DNA from: an uncultured Saprospiraceae bacterium
GTDB lineage: Bacteria; Bacteroidota; Bacteroidia; Chitinophagales; Saprospiraceae
Length of the DNA: 64,000 bases
Direction: 5' to 3'
Assembly: GCA_938016265.1 (NCBI GenBank)
Contig: CALLWB010000039.1
Coordinates: 95,972 to 159,971, forward strand
The notes beneath the pieces are model-generated. The model was not told the DNA's origin and did not search any database. It saw only the letters and a program-made list of their open reading frames with translations. Each line of letters starts with the position of its first letter. The stretch's first letter is position 1. Of this stretch, positions 16,023 through 24,992 are shown piece by piece. A program made the translations under genes and the position numbers.

Positions 16023-18221
16023 ATGATTGATCTTAAAAACAACGTACACGTTTCACTAAAGGAATTTTTTGGATTTGATAGTTTCAAAGGTAAACAAGAA
16101 GAGATAATTTATAGTCTTCTGGCTAAAAACGACACCTTCGTCATAATGCCGACAGGAGGGGGGAAGTCTCTTTGTTACCAACTTCCAGCACTGATGATGG
16201 AAGGGGTGGCAATTGTCATATCACCGCTCATCGCATTGATGAAGAATCAAGTAGATTCTATCAGAGCGCATAGCAAAACGGATGATATTGCGCATTTCTT
16301 GAACTCCTCGCTGACAAAAACTCAGATAAAAGTAGTGAAATCTGATATCAGGGCAGGGAAAACAAAGATGTTGTTTGTCGCACCTGAGACATTAACGAAA
16401 GAAGAAAATATTGAATTCTTCAAAAGTGTGAAGATTTCTTTCGTCGCAGTAGACGAAGCACACTGTATCTCTGAATGGGGGCACGACTTCCGACCAGAAT
16501 ATCGTCGAATCAAAATAATGGTAGACAGCATTGATAGTAAAATACCTATTATTGCGCTGACAGCTACCGCGACTCCTAAGGTTCGATCCGATATTGTCAA
16601 AAATTTGGCACTGGAAAATCCGAATGTATTTATCTCCTCTTTCAATAGAGATAACCTCTATTATGAGATAAGACCCAAAGGGAAAAAAGAACAGGTGCTA
16701 AAAAGCATAGTAAAATATGTGAAAGACCACGAGGGCAAATCAGGAATTATCTATGTTCAAAGTAGAAAATCTACAGAAGAAATAGCCGAATTCTTGCGGG
16801 TAAATGACGTCAGAGCCTTGCCCTATCATGCCGGACTAGATGCAAAAACAAGATCCAAGACTCAAGATGATTTTTTGATGGAAGAAATTGAAGTCATTGT
16901 CGCTACCATTGCATTTGGAATGGGAATCGACAAGCCTGACATTCGATTTGTCATCCATTACGATATACCAAAAAGTATAGAAAATTATTACCAGGAAACC
17001 GGTCGAGCTGGAAGAGATGGCATGGGAGGAGGTTGTCTAACCTATTATTCCTATAAAGATATTGCGAAACTCGAAAAATTTCTGAGGGATAAACCTGTAG
17101 CAGAAAGAGAGATGAGCACGCAACTTATGCACGAAATAATGGCCTATTCCGAAACGGCTTCCTGTCGAAGAAGATTCTTGCTACATTACTTCGGAGAGAA
17201 TTTCGATGAAAGTCGATGCAATAAAATGTGTGACAATTGTCGACATCCAAAAGATAGAATCGAAGTGCAAACAGAAATGAAAAATGCACTGGATGTCGTC
17301 CACTCCCTTAATGAAAACAATAAAATAAAGGGAGTTATCGATATTCTGATGGGGGAAGAGACGAAAGAAATTATGGATTATGGCCACAACGAGTTGCCTG
17401 GTTTTGGTATCGGAAAAAGTAAAGACGTCTTATTTTGGGGGTCTGTCCTGCGACAAGCCCTGCTGAATAACTTCCTGATAAAAGAAGTGGAGAACTACGG
17501 AATATTGAAATTGACAGATCGGGGGAATACTTTTAGAAGTAGACCGTGGCCAATTGAGATACCAATGAATACCAACTTTGATGATGTCGCTGATGATGGA
17601 GACGATTCCAGAGGAAAAGGTGGTGTATTGGATCCTATTCTGTTCAGACTGCTAAAAGATTTGCGTAAGCAGATTTCTAAAGAGAAAAAAGTGCCTCCCT
17701 TTGTGATTTTTCAAGACCCTTCATTGGAAGATATGACCATCCAATATCCGATCACAGTCGCCGATATGGCGAAAATTGTCGGAGTGAGTACTGGGAAAGC
17801 TTCTAGATATAGCAAGCCTTTCGCCGAGTTGATCGCTAATTATGTAGAGGACAATGATATTGAAAGACCTACGGAAATTGTAATCAAATCGATCGTCAAT
17901 AAGTCTAGTCAGAAAGTAAACATTATTCAAAATATAGATCGCAAAATTCCAATTCATGATATTGCCGAAAACAATAGAATGTCTATGGACGAGTTGCTCC
18001 ACGAGCTAGAAATGATTGTCGGCTCCGGCACAAAACTCGATCTGGGATATTATATCGAAGAATACATCGATGAATATTCCGTCGAAGATATTTATGAGTA
18101 TTTTATGGAAGCTGAAACCGATTCCGTCGAGCGTGCATTTGAAGTACTACAAGAAGATGACATCACCCTCGAAGAAATCAAAATTATGAGAATAAAATTT
18201 ATGTCTGATATGGGGAATTAA
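16023..18221 (+). CDS. recQ: ATP-dependent DNA helicase RecQ
   Basis: 732 residues. Helicase core with MPTGGGKSLCYQLPA (Walker A), VDEAHCISEWGHDFRPEY (motif II, DEAH), ALTATATP (III) and QETGRAGRDG (VI). The RQC zinc site has Cys residues in SCRRRFLLHYFGE and CNKMCDNC. After the winged-helix region the C-terminus has an HRDC-like segment (DMAKIVGVSTGKASRYSKPF) and a further helical tail. RecQ unwinds DNA 3'-5' in recombination and fork repair. The length matches the longer Bacteroidota RecQ form. Confidence 0.96.
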   Translation: MIDLKNNVHVSLKEFFGFDSFKGKQEEIIYSLLAKNDTFVIMPTGGGKSLCYQLPALMMEGVAIVISPLIALMKNQVDSIRAHSKTDDIAHFLNSSLTKTQIKVVKSDIRAGKTKMLFVAPETLTKEENIEFFKSVKISFVAVDEAHCISEWGHDFRPEYRRIKIMVDSIDSKIPIIALTATATPKVRSDIVKNLALENPNVFISSFNRDNLYYEIRPKGKKEQVLKSIVKYVKDHEGKSGIIYVQSRKSTEEIAEFLRVNDVRALPYHAGLDAKTRSKTQDDFLMEEIEVIVATIAFGMGIDKPDIRFVIHYDIPKSIENYYQETGRAGRDGMGGGCLTYYSYKDIAKLEKFLRDKPVAEREMSTQLMHEIMAYSETASCRRRFLLHYFGENFDESRCNKMCDNCRHPKDRIEVQTEMKNALDVVHSLNENNKIKGVIDILMGEETKEIMDYGHNELPGFGIGKSKDVLFWGSVLRQALLNNFLIKEVENYGILKLTDRGNTFRSRPWPIEIPMNTNFDDVADDGDDSRGKGGVLDPILFRLLKDLRKQISKEKKVPPFVIFQDPSLEDMTIQYPITVADMAKIVGVSTGKASRYSKPFAELIANYVEDNDIERPTEIVIKSIVNKSSQKVNIIQNIDRKIPIHDIAENNRMSMDELLHELEMIVGSGTKLDLGYYIEEYIDEYSVEDIYEYFMEAETDSVERAFEVLQEDDITLEEIKIMRIKFMSDMGN

Positions 18222-18243
18222 ACACCATGTTTAATTCAAAATT

Positions 18244-18302
18244 GAAGCCTTTTTCTGGATAATTGTTCTAGTACAACTATTCCGAGAAAGGCTTCTTTTT
18301 TG
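18244..18302 (+). terminator. Intrinsic terminator of recQ
   Basis: GAAGCC (18244-18249) begins a long, slightly imperfect stem that closes with GGCTTC (18290-18295) and is followed by TTTTTT. It lies 22 bp after the stop. Confidence 0.75.
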
Positions 18303-18696
18303 CCTTTTCAGCACCAATATCAAAAAAATCTGCACCTCCCAAATTGACTCCAGACCCAAACCAGTAGGGAGGATAAAACAGAACACTTCATTTTGGGCAA
18401 AACCACGTTTACACATTCGTATTCAGTGTTCCAACTGAAAATCGGCTCGTTCATTAGTTCTCTGTTGCAAGTGGCTGTTTAATAATGCATTTTAGCACAC
18501 AGAATACATTCTGGGCATGGAATTGTTTCTAGTGTAAAAGCGTAGTTTAAACGGTCGGTTTTTCTGAAAAGGAAATCACCGTTTTTTTTCTTCCCGAGAT
18601 TTTATTATTCTAAAACAGCCTCCTTTCCCCAATATATTTATCCATAATCCATGAAAAAAAACTGAAAATTGCTTATTTTTAGTTAAATCACTAATT
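18303..18696. other. Gap before the amidase gene, with an orphan terminator-like hairpin
   Basis: No gene. At 18548-18595 AAACGGT and ACCGTTT close a stem with an inner GGTTTTTC/GGAAATC-type pairing, followed by TTTTTTTT on the plus strand. recQ already has a terminator 250 bp earlier, so this hairpin could end a short unannotated RNA. No promoter for such an RNA was recognised. Confidence 0.4.
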
Positions 18697-20373
18697 ATGA
18701 ATAGGCTATACTACCCATTGATTTTTCTTTCTATTGGAATGCTCCTCACCACTAACAGCTGGTCGCAAACAAAAAAAGGAGACAATCCTTACATAAACAA
18801 TGTACTCGAAACTGTAATCGATCACGCCGACGCAGATCACCATCACGCTGAAGATTATGACCAGTGGGCCGATTATCTAAATCGACCGCACCCCAATGTC
18901 GCCACGATAAACCAATATTTTCAACAAGCAGCCAACGAATTTGGCGTACCAGTAGAATTATTGCAGATCATCGGACAAATCGAAAACAACTGGACGCAAA
19001 TTGGTCCAGGTATCGATCGAGGCTGGGGGATTATGCATTTGGTAGAAAACGACTATTCACAAACACTAGCAGAAGCCGCCCAATTGTTAGGCGTTTCGAA
19101 GCAAACCCTAAAAGACGACCCTTATCAAAATATCCGTGGTGCTGCTGCGCTCCTAGCAAAATATGCCGGCCCTTCCAGATCCTCCTTCGCAAAAGTAGAA
19201 GACTGGTTTGATGCTACAATGCAGTTTTCTGGCCTTTACAATGCAGAAATCCAATTTAGCCAGGCCGAACGCTATTACAACACCTTAAAATCAGGAATTA
19301 CCTCCACAACAGTCTGGGGCGAAACGATTTCTATTCCGCCGCATCCTCAAATTGATATTAGCAGCAAATCACCACAAGCAAACAATCAAAAAATTTCTTC
19401 GGCAGATTACGGCCCGGCATTGTCCCAGATCACTTCCTGCAATTTTACCAACTATAGAAATACCGGGATCGACACTTGGGTCAACCATTGGATAGGTGTA
19501 GGAACTTATGCCGGCGCAGTCAGCTGGTTTCAAAACTGCAATGCTGGAGCAAGCGCCCATTTTGTCATCCGTTCTTCTGATGGTCAGATTACACAAGTCG
19601 TTCGGGTGGCGCACACTGCCTGGCATGCTGGTGCAAGCGGATACAACAACAATCACCGATCCATCGGTGTAGAACACGAAGCGACAGCAGCAAACCCTGG
19701 TTTGTGGAATAGCAATGCGATGCTCAACGCTTCTGCGACGATGAGTTGTTACTTTGCAAATATCTACAATATACCAGGGACTTATTCCCTTCCGGGAATT
19801 CGCGGCCACAACGATATGCCAGGCACAGCGACCCAATGCCCAGGTACAATAAATTGGAATAATTGGTTTAATTACTTTAATGCTGCCTGCTCGGCTTGCG
19901 CAGCTAATTTATCATTAACAGGCACAATTGGAAGTGGCACTTACGTGGCTGGAAATAACATAACTGCAACGGGCACCGTCTCCGCAGGTAGTAATGTGAC
20001 CGCAAGTGCTGGTTCGGCAGTAATCTTAGACCCCGGCTTTGATGCCTACAATAACTTTACTGGGGAAATTGGAGGGTGCAGTCCGTTACAAAACCCAAAC
20101 CCTCCTACACCATCCGTATTTAAGTCATCAGACAATTGGCAAGTTACTGCCAAACAAGCTGCTAAAGTCATTCAAGACTCCAACGGCCCTGATTTGGTCA
20201 TTGCCTATAAAGTCACCAATACAGGCAATACGGCAGTTCAACTTCTAAATGAAGACAATAATTTAGTCGCTCAGCAAACCAATGTACAGCATTCTACTCC
20301 TGGGACTTATGTGGTGAAATTTTCAAAAGCGGATGTTCCTTCTGGGAGTTATACTTTGCGAGTTGGTAAGTAG
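18697..20373 (+). CDS. Secreted two-domain peptidoglycan hydrolase: lysozyme-like domain plus N-acetylmuramoyl-L-alanine amidase
   Basis: 558 residues with a signal peptide (1-24). A His-rich spacer (HADADHHHAEDYD) precedes a lysozyme/transglycosylase-like region at about 65-200: FGVPVELLQIIGQIENNW with a candidate catalytic Glu, GWGIMHLV, and DPYQNIRGAAALLAKYAG. The amidase_2/PGRP domain follows at ~230-400, with zinc ligands likely His in WVNHW, His in RGHNDM and Cys in ATQCPG. A repeat-like surface segment of the type seen in many Bacteroidota exoproteins (TGTVSAGSNVTASAGSAVILDPGF) and a short beta-rich C-terminal domain ending YTLRVGK resemble T9SS sorting regions. It would cut both glycan and peptide bonds of peptidoglycan outside the cell. 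Confidence 0.85.
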   Translation: MNRLYYPLIFLSIGMLLTTNSWSQTKKGDNPYINNVLETVIDHADADHHHAEDYDQWADYLNRPHPNVATINQYFQQAANEFGVPVELLQIIGQIENNWTQIGPGIDRGWGIMHLVENDYSQTLAEAAQLLGVSKQTLKDDPYQNIRGAAALLAKYAGPSRSSFAKVEDWFDATMQFSGLYNAEIQFSQAERYYNTLKSGITSTTVWGETISIPPHPQIDISSKSPQANNQKISSADYGPALSQITSCNFTNYRNTGIDTWVNHWIGVGTYAGAVSWFQNCNAGASAHFVIRSSDGQITQVVRVAHTAWHAGASGYNNNHRSIGVEHEATAANPGLWNSNAMLNASATMSCYFANIYNIPGTYSLPGIRGHNDMPGTATQCPGTINWNNWFNYFNAACSACAANLSLTGTIGSGTYVAGNNITATGTVSAGSNVTASAGSAVILDPGFDAYNNFTGEIGGCSPLQNPNPPTPSVFKSSDNWQVTAKQAAKVIQDSNGPDLVIAYKVTNTGNTAVQLLNEDNNLVAQQTNVQHSTPGTYVVKFSKADVPSGSYTLRVGK

Positions 20374-20424
20374 AGTAAATGGTAGAAAGATATAAGTAGA
20401 AAGTATAAGGTAAAATGCAATCTT

Positions 20425-20455
20425 GATTTAGAGTTATCCATTATAATTCTAAATC
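20425..20455. terminator. Bidirectional terminator-like hairpin between convergent genes
   Basis: GATTTAGAGTTAT and ATAATTCTAAATC form a 13-bp stem (one wobble) with a 5-nt loop, followed by AAAAATT. It lies between the plus-strand hydrolase and the minus-strand helicase. Low GC content makes it weak. Confidence 0.5.
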
Positions 20456-20547
20456 AAAAATTATCTCTGTACAATAACTACAATGCCCATTATGAATTGT
20501 TTTTATTTCGATCAATCCTTCTTCCTTAGATCAACGTTCTACCCTAT

Positions 20548-22458
20548 TTAGCTAATATAAGACCAAGCAGACCCATACCCACCAACCGTATCACAATAAT
20601 CGAGGAAGTCCCGATAAAAATGATGCGCACCTAACGTACCACTATCTCCAATCATCACTAACTTTTGCCGAGCGCGGGTCATCGCGACATTCATTCGCCG
20701 GTGATCTTTAAGAAATCCGATTTCTCCAGCTTCATTAGAACGAACCAGTGAAATATAAATGATATCCCTTTCCTGGCCTTGAAAGGCGTCGATGGTGTTG
20801 ATGGTAAGGTTTTCTAAGGCAGAAAGCCGTTCATCCTTGTCGCGTTCTGCCTGTATGTAAAGGACCTGTTCCCGATAAGGAGAAATAATTCCGATACTAG
20901 GAAAACTGTCTTCAGGACATTGCTCCATTAGTTGATACAAGTGTTCTCTCAATAAGGTAAACTCGTCAGGGTTAAACCGGCTTTTAGTTTCCTCATTTAC
21001 CTGCTCATTAAATCCACAGCCAGCGGTATCAATGAACTCAATTGGCTGGCTAAATCCTTCAGGAACAGGGAGTGTCTTCAGTCGGACCGACTCATCAGCG
21101 ATCAATTTATTTTCATAAAATTGCTGATTGGAAAATCCCATGATTTGCTCATGCATTCGGTATTGAGTGTCTAGCAAACTGACTTCTGACAATCGGTCGA
21201 TCCCTTTTTCCAGCAAGGTCTGATTGAGGCCTGCTCGTTGTGCTTTTATCGATTTTATAGTTGGAGGAAGTTGCAGCGGATCGCCGACTAACACCACTTT
21301 CTGTGCCTTGATAATTGGAATCCAGGTAGCGGGTTCCATTGCTTGAGCGGCCTCATCGATGACTACTGTTTTGAAGGTGCGATCGCGGAGATATTTGCTG
21401 GTAGAACCAACTAGGGTAGCGGTGACCACATGCGCGCTACTCAGCAATTGATCAATGACTCTGTTTTCGATGTCTACTGCCCAATTGGCCAATGCCTTGG
21501 CCTCCTGATACAACGCGCGTCGTTCTTCCCGTTGTTTGCTGCCAAAATTGCGTTTGAATTTGCCTGCTTGCCTTCGCATTTCTGCCGCTTGTTTTTTTAC
21601 TTTTTTGATCGTTTTGCTCTCGGGGTGTTTTGCCAATTGGGCATCAAGGGTGTGTTCAATAATTGCCTCATCGACTCTTGATATATTGCCAATTCGAACA
21701 ACATTTAAATCCAATTCTGCCAGACGTTCTGTCAATAAATCGGTAGCGGTATTACTAGGAGCGCAAACCAAAATGGTACTTTCTGTTTTGCTAAGTTGCT
21801 TGATGGCTTGGACAAGGGTCGTCGTTTTCCCAGTGCCTGGAGGACCGTGTACTAAAGCTACATCCTTAGCGGCTAGAATTTGTTGGACTGCCTTGTTTTG
21901 AGAGTCATTTAGTGCAGGAAGGGTATATGGATTTTCCAGTCGCGCAAAATCGGGTTGTTTATATCCCAGAAGGATTTCGCGGAGTTCTGCCAGCCGGTCT
22001 TTCTTGGCATCCATCACAATTGCCATCGCTTTCTCCATTTCTCGGAAAGTTCGATCGTCAAAGAGGAGATCGACACCGATCTTTCCATCATCTATCCAAT
22101 AGGGCATAGGACTAGAATAAAGGATGATTTTCATTTTATTGCGGTCCGCATAATGGATAATTCCTTTTCGGTCTTCTCCTTTTGATTCTGGATGTTCCGA
22201 GAAAATACTGACAACTGCTCCTGATTGAAATCGATGCCTTTCGTCCAATTGGGAGGTGCGCTCTACTATTAAAAATGGCATGTCTCCTAAGGCATATCCC
22301 GTTTTTAAGATATTGAGTGGGAACCAACTAACCCCTTTCTTTTTCCGTTCGTCCAGTTCCAGATTTTTGATATTTTCGACGTATTGTCGAAGTTCTTCTT
22401 CCTTTTCCTGAAGGAGGAGTTCTAGGGTTCTGGTAAGTTCTTCCTGGCTTTTTTTCAT
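20548..22458 (-). CDS. Superfamily 1 DNA/RNA helicase (UPF1/IGHMBP2-like)
   Basis: 636 residues. Walker A GPPGTGKTTTLVQAI, motif II VVIDEAAQAMEPATW (DEAA form of the UPF1-like group), GDPLQLPPT (III), LDTQYRMHEQIM (IV), TINTIDAFQGQERDIIYISLVRSN (V) and NVAMTRARQKLVMIGD (VI). The N-terminal ~180 residues carry the beta-barrel (1B-type) region of this group. Bacterial members are found widely in Bacteroidota and act on nucleic acids with 5'-3' polarity in known relatives. The exact role is unknown. It is convergent with the hydrolase gene and monocistronic. Confidence 0.93.
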   Translation of the reverse strand: MKKSQEELTRTLELLLQEKEEELRQYVENIKNLELDERKKKGVSWFPLNILKTGYALGDMPFLIVERTSQLDERHRFQSGAVVSIFSEHPESKGEDRKGIIHYADRNKMKIILYSSPMPYWIDDGKIGVDLLFDDRTFREMEKAMAIVMDAKKDRLAELREILLGYKQPDFARLENPYTLPALNDSQNKAVQQILAAKDVALVHGPPGTGKTTTLVQAIKQLSKTESTILVCAPSNTATDLLTERLAELDLNVVRIGNISRVDEAIIEHTLDAQLAKHPESKTIKKVKKQAAEMRRQAGKFKRNFGSKQREERRALYQEAKALANWAVDIENRVIDQLLSSAHVVTATLVGSTSKYLRDRTFKTVVIDEAAQAMEPATWIPIIKAQKVVLVGDPLQLPPTIKSIKAQRAGLNQTLLEKGIDRLSEVSLLDTQYRMHEQIMGFSNQQFYENKLIADESVRLKTLPVPEGFSQPIEFIDTAGCGFNEQVNEETKSRFNPDEFTLLREHLYQLMEQCPEDSFPSIGIISPYREQVLYIQAERDKDERLSALENLTINTIDAFQGQERDIIYISLVRSNEAGEIGFLKDHRRMNVAMTRARQKLVMIGDSGTLGAHHFYRDFLDYCDTVGGYGSAWSYIS

Positions 22459-22767
22459 AGAAGTTGCAAGATACTGTTCTTTTTGATTTGATGTTTGTTC
22501 CTACGTTGACTTTACTCGTCGATCCAAAAATAATTTGTCCGAAAAATAGTTCAAATCAAAAGGTTTTGAAGGTTTTTGGTAATGGATGTTGTGTTCGTAT
22601 TTTCCTGTAATTCATCAGTTTATGAATTGTCGTTACCCTTAGGTCTTAGGAATTGTGTTCTGGAAACCAGGTCATTTTGTAATTGGTATGGGCTGATAAA
22701 CAATCAATATTTGTAGGGTAATTTATTATTAACAAAAAGAAGTTTACCGCTTCGAAAAATACAACTT
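22459..22767. other. Intergenic region upstream of the tandem lipoproteins
   Basis: 309 bp with no gene. The last ~25 bp before the ATG are repeated before the second lipoprotein gene, so the duplication includes the immediate leader. Confidence 0.5.
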
Positions 22768-23820
22768 ATGAAAACGATTATAAAATTTTGTTGCTGTCTG
22801 CTGCTTGTCGGATTGCTTGCAGGAATGAACTCTTGCCAAAAAGAAAACCTTGTAAATCCAAGCGAAACTGGCTTCAATGAGGATCTCCAAACCACCCCAA
22901 CCAATGCCAAAATTCGAGTAGTAGATGGTCGGTTGGCCTTTGATTCTATGGAAGATTTTCAACGAACCAAGGAGACCCTCAACGAGTCTCAGGATGAATT
23001 AGAAATTTGGGAAAGACAATTTGCTGGCTTCACCTCCATGCGAAATGCATTTGACAGATTGACCGTTACGGAATCTGAAAGTATGGCAGAACGAATCGAA
23101 GATTATCCGTTTGCTACCATTATTGAAAGGGATGGCGAAAAATATTTCGAAAGCCCAATCCCAAACCCAATAATTCAATCAATGGTAAACAAAGAGTCAA
23201 TGATTCAGATCGGCAATGAGGTCTATAAATTTACTTACAAAAACCTTTTTAAAACTTCTATTGGAAACCTGAGCGACCTAAAAAAAGCTACAGACTCAAG
23301 GACACCAAGTACAGTTACCAAACAAGAAATAAACAGAACCATTAACGAGTTATCTGACAGCCGAGTAAGGTCAACCGTTGGTAAATGTGAAAATTCGTAC
23401 CGAGCAGGAGGGCGGGCTTATAAACTAAAAGGCAGTGTACAACGATCGGATGATATTTTAAATAATGGTGATGCCTTTATTGCTACAAAACATTATAGAC
23501 GCGGGGCTTTTGGTATTCTTTACTTAAATAGAATTCCTTATATGTATCTGCATGTAAAAGGCCATTTTAGATTATTTGATAATCATTGTCCTGGAGACCC
23601 ATTCAAGTGGTTTAGCAGATATAAAACTGGCGGCAACGTGCACTCTATTACAGAAGTGATTGTTCGAAACCCTGTTGACTTTGGAGGATGCCCTGATGGA
23701 GCTTTAGAGCCACTGCATGATGGAGCATTCTGGAGTGAATACCATGGAAGTACGCACGATGGCAAATATCGAATTTGTACTATAGTTTGCGAACCAAATC
23801 AACGTTGCACTAATCATTAA
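22768..23820 (+). CDS. Predicted lipoprotein, unknown function (tandem copy 1)
   Basis: 350 residues. A lipoprotein signal peptide with lipobox MNSC (Cys ~23) is followed by a helical, charged region (DFQRTKETLNESQDELEIW) and a C-terminal domain with several Cys and the motifs HYRRGAFGILYLNRIPYMYLHVKGHF, DPFKWFSRY and FWSEYHGSTHDGKYRICTI. I recognise no family. It is paralogous to the next gene: the first ~150 residues differ at only about nine positions, whereas residues ~150-240 diverge strongly. The protein is probably anchored in the outer membrane. Confidence 0.8.
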   Translation: MKTIIKFCCCLLLVGLLAGMNSCQKENLVNPSETGFNEDLQTTPTNAKIRVVDGRLAFDSMEDFQRTKETLNESQDELEIWERQFAGFTSMRNAFDRLTVTESESMAERIEDYPFATIIERDGEKYFESPIPNPIIQSMVNKESMIQIGNEVYKFTYKNLFKTSIGNLSDLKKATDSRTPSTVTKQEINRTINELSDSRVRSTVGKCENSYRAGGRAYKLKGSVQRSDDILNNGDAFIATKHYRRGAFGILYLNRIPYMYLHVKGHFRLFDNHCPGDPFKWFSRYKTGGNVHSITEVIVRNPVDFGGCPDGALEPLHDGAFWSEYHGSTHDGKYRICTIVCEPNQRCTNH

Positions 23821-23855
23821 ACAAATAGAAGTTAACCATTAATAAAATACAACTT

Positions 23856-24902
23856 ATGAAAACGATTATAAAATTTTGTTGCTGTCTGCTGCTTGTCGGA
23901 TTGCTTGCAGGAATGAACTCTTGCCAAAAAGAAAACCTTGTAAATCCAAGCGAAACTGGCTTGAATGAGGATCTCCAAACCACCCCAACCAATGCCAAAA
24001 TTCGAGTAGTAGATGGTCGGTTGGCCTTTGATTCTATGGAAGATTTTCAACGAACCAAGGAGACCCTCAACCAGTCTCAGGATGAATTAGAAAGTTGGGA
24101 AGGACAATTTGCTGGCTTTACCTCCATGCGAAATGCATTTGACAGATTGACTGTTGCTGAGTCTGAAAGTATAGCAGAACGAATCGAAGATTATCCGTTT
24201 GCTACCATTATTGAAAGGGATGGCGAAAAATATTTCGAAAGCCCCATCCAAAACCCAATCATCAAATCAATGGTAAACAAAGAGTCAATGATTCAGATAG
24301 GGGGAGAGGTCTATAAATTTACTTACAATAACCAATTTAAGGCTTCTGTAGGAAACTTGGCTGATCTGAAACAGGCCACAGACACAAGAGTGCCAACTTC
24401 TGTTACTAAGCAGGAAATAAAACGAACAATTCAGGATTTAGCAGATAGTCGCGGAAGACAAACTATTGGAAGATGCGAAATTAAGTATCGTGCTGGTAGA
24501 CAATTCAAGCTTAAAGGCCAAATACAACGGGAGGATCTTGCTTTAAACAACGGAGATTGCATTATGTCTACTAAACACTATAGAAGGGGAGGTTTTGGTA
24601 TTTATTATTTGAACCGTCTTCCTTATATGTACCTTCATGTAAAAGGACATTTTGTATTAATTTGGAATAATTGTAATGGAAACCCATTCAAATGGTTCAG
24701 CAGATATGAGTCTGGTGGAAATGTACATACTATTTCAGAAGTGATATCGCGAAATCCCAATGACTTTGGTGGCTGTAATTCTGGTGCTGTCACTCCGCTG
24801 CATGATGGAGCTTTCTGGAGTGAATACCACGGAAGTACACACGATGGCAAATATCGGATTTGCACTATAGAGTGTCCACCACTGCAAGGTTGCGATTACT
24901 AA
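23856..24902 (+). CDS. Predicted lipoprotein, unknown function (tandem copy 2)
   Basis: 348 residues, the same architecture as copy 1: identical signal peptide and lipobox, near-identical N-terminal part, diverged middle, and a conserved Cys-containing C-terminal domain ending CTIECPPLQGCDY. It starts 35 bp after copy 1, and the leader before its ATG is also repeated. The two are probably co-transcribed, ending at the terminator at 24928. The sharp change from almost identical to divergent sequence suggests gene conversion over the 5' part or diversifying selection on the rest. Confidence 0.8.
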   Translation: MKTIIKFCCCLLLVGLLAGMNSCQKENLVNPSETGLNEDLQTTPTNAKIRVVDGRLAFDSMEDFQRTKETLNQSQDELESWEGQFAGFTSMRNAFDRLTVAESESIAERIEDYPFATIIERDGEKYFESPIQNPIIKSMVNKESMIQIGGEVYKFTYNNQFKASVGNLADLKQATDTRVPTSVTKQEIKRTIQDLADSRGRQTIGRCEIKYRAGRQFKLKGQIQREDLALNNGDCIMSTKHYRRGGFGIYYLNRLPYMYLHVKGHFVLIWNNCNGNPFKWFSRYESGGNVHTISEVISRNPNDFGGCNSGAVTPLHDGAFWSEYHGSTHDGKYRICTIECPPLQGCDY

Positions 24903-24927
24903 ATCTTAAGTGTCAAATTATATTTTT

Positions 24928-24957
24928 GAAAGCCGGCCATTGGTCGGCTTTCTTCTT
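24928..24957 (+). terminator. Intrinsic terminator of the tandem lipoprotein operon
   Basis: GAAAGCCG (24928-24935) pairs with CGGCTTTC (24945-24952), followed by a T-rich stretch. It lies 25 bp after the second stop. Confidence 0.8.
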
Positions 24958-24992
24958 TTAACAGCATTAACAATACAATACCCTAATCTCAA

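Noticed and set aside
15869..16087. 72-codon minus-strand frame upstream of recQ
   Set aside because: It overlaps the recQ start, has biased low-complexity composition and no known domain; it is likely a chance frame.
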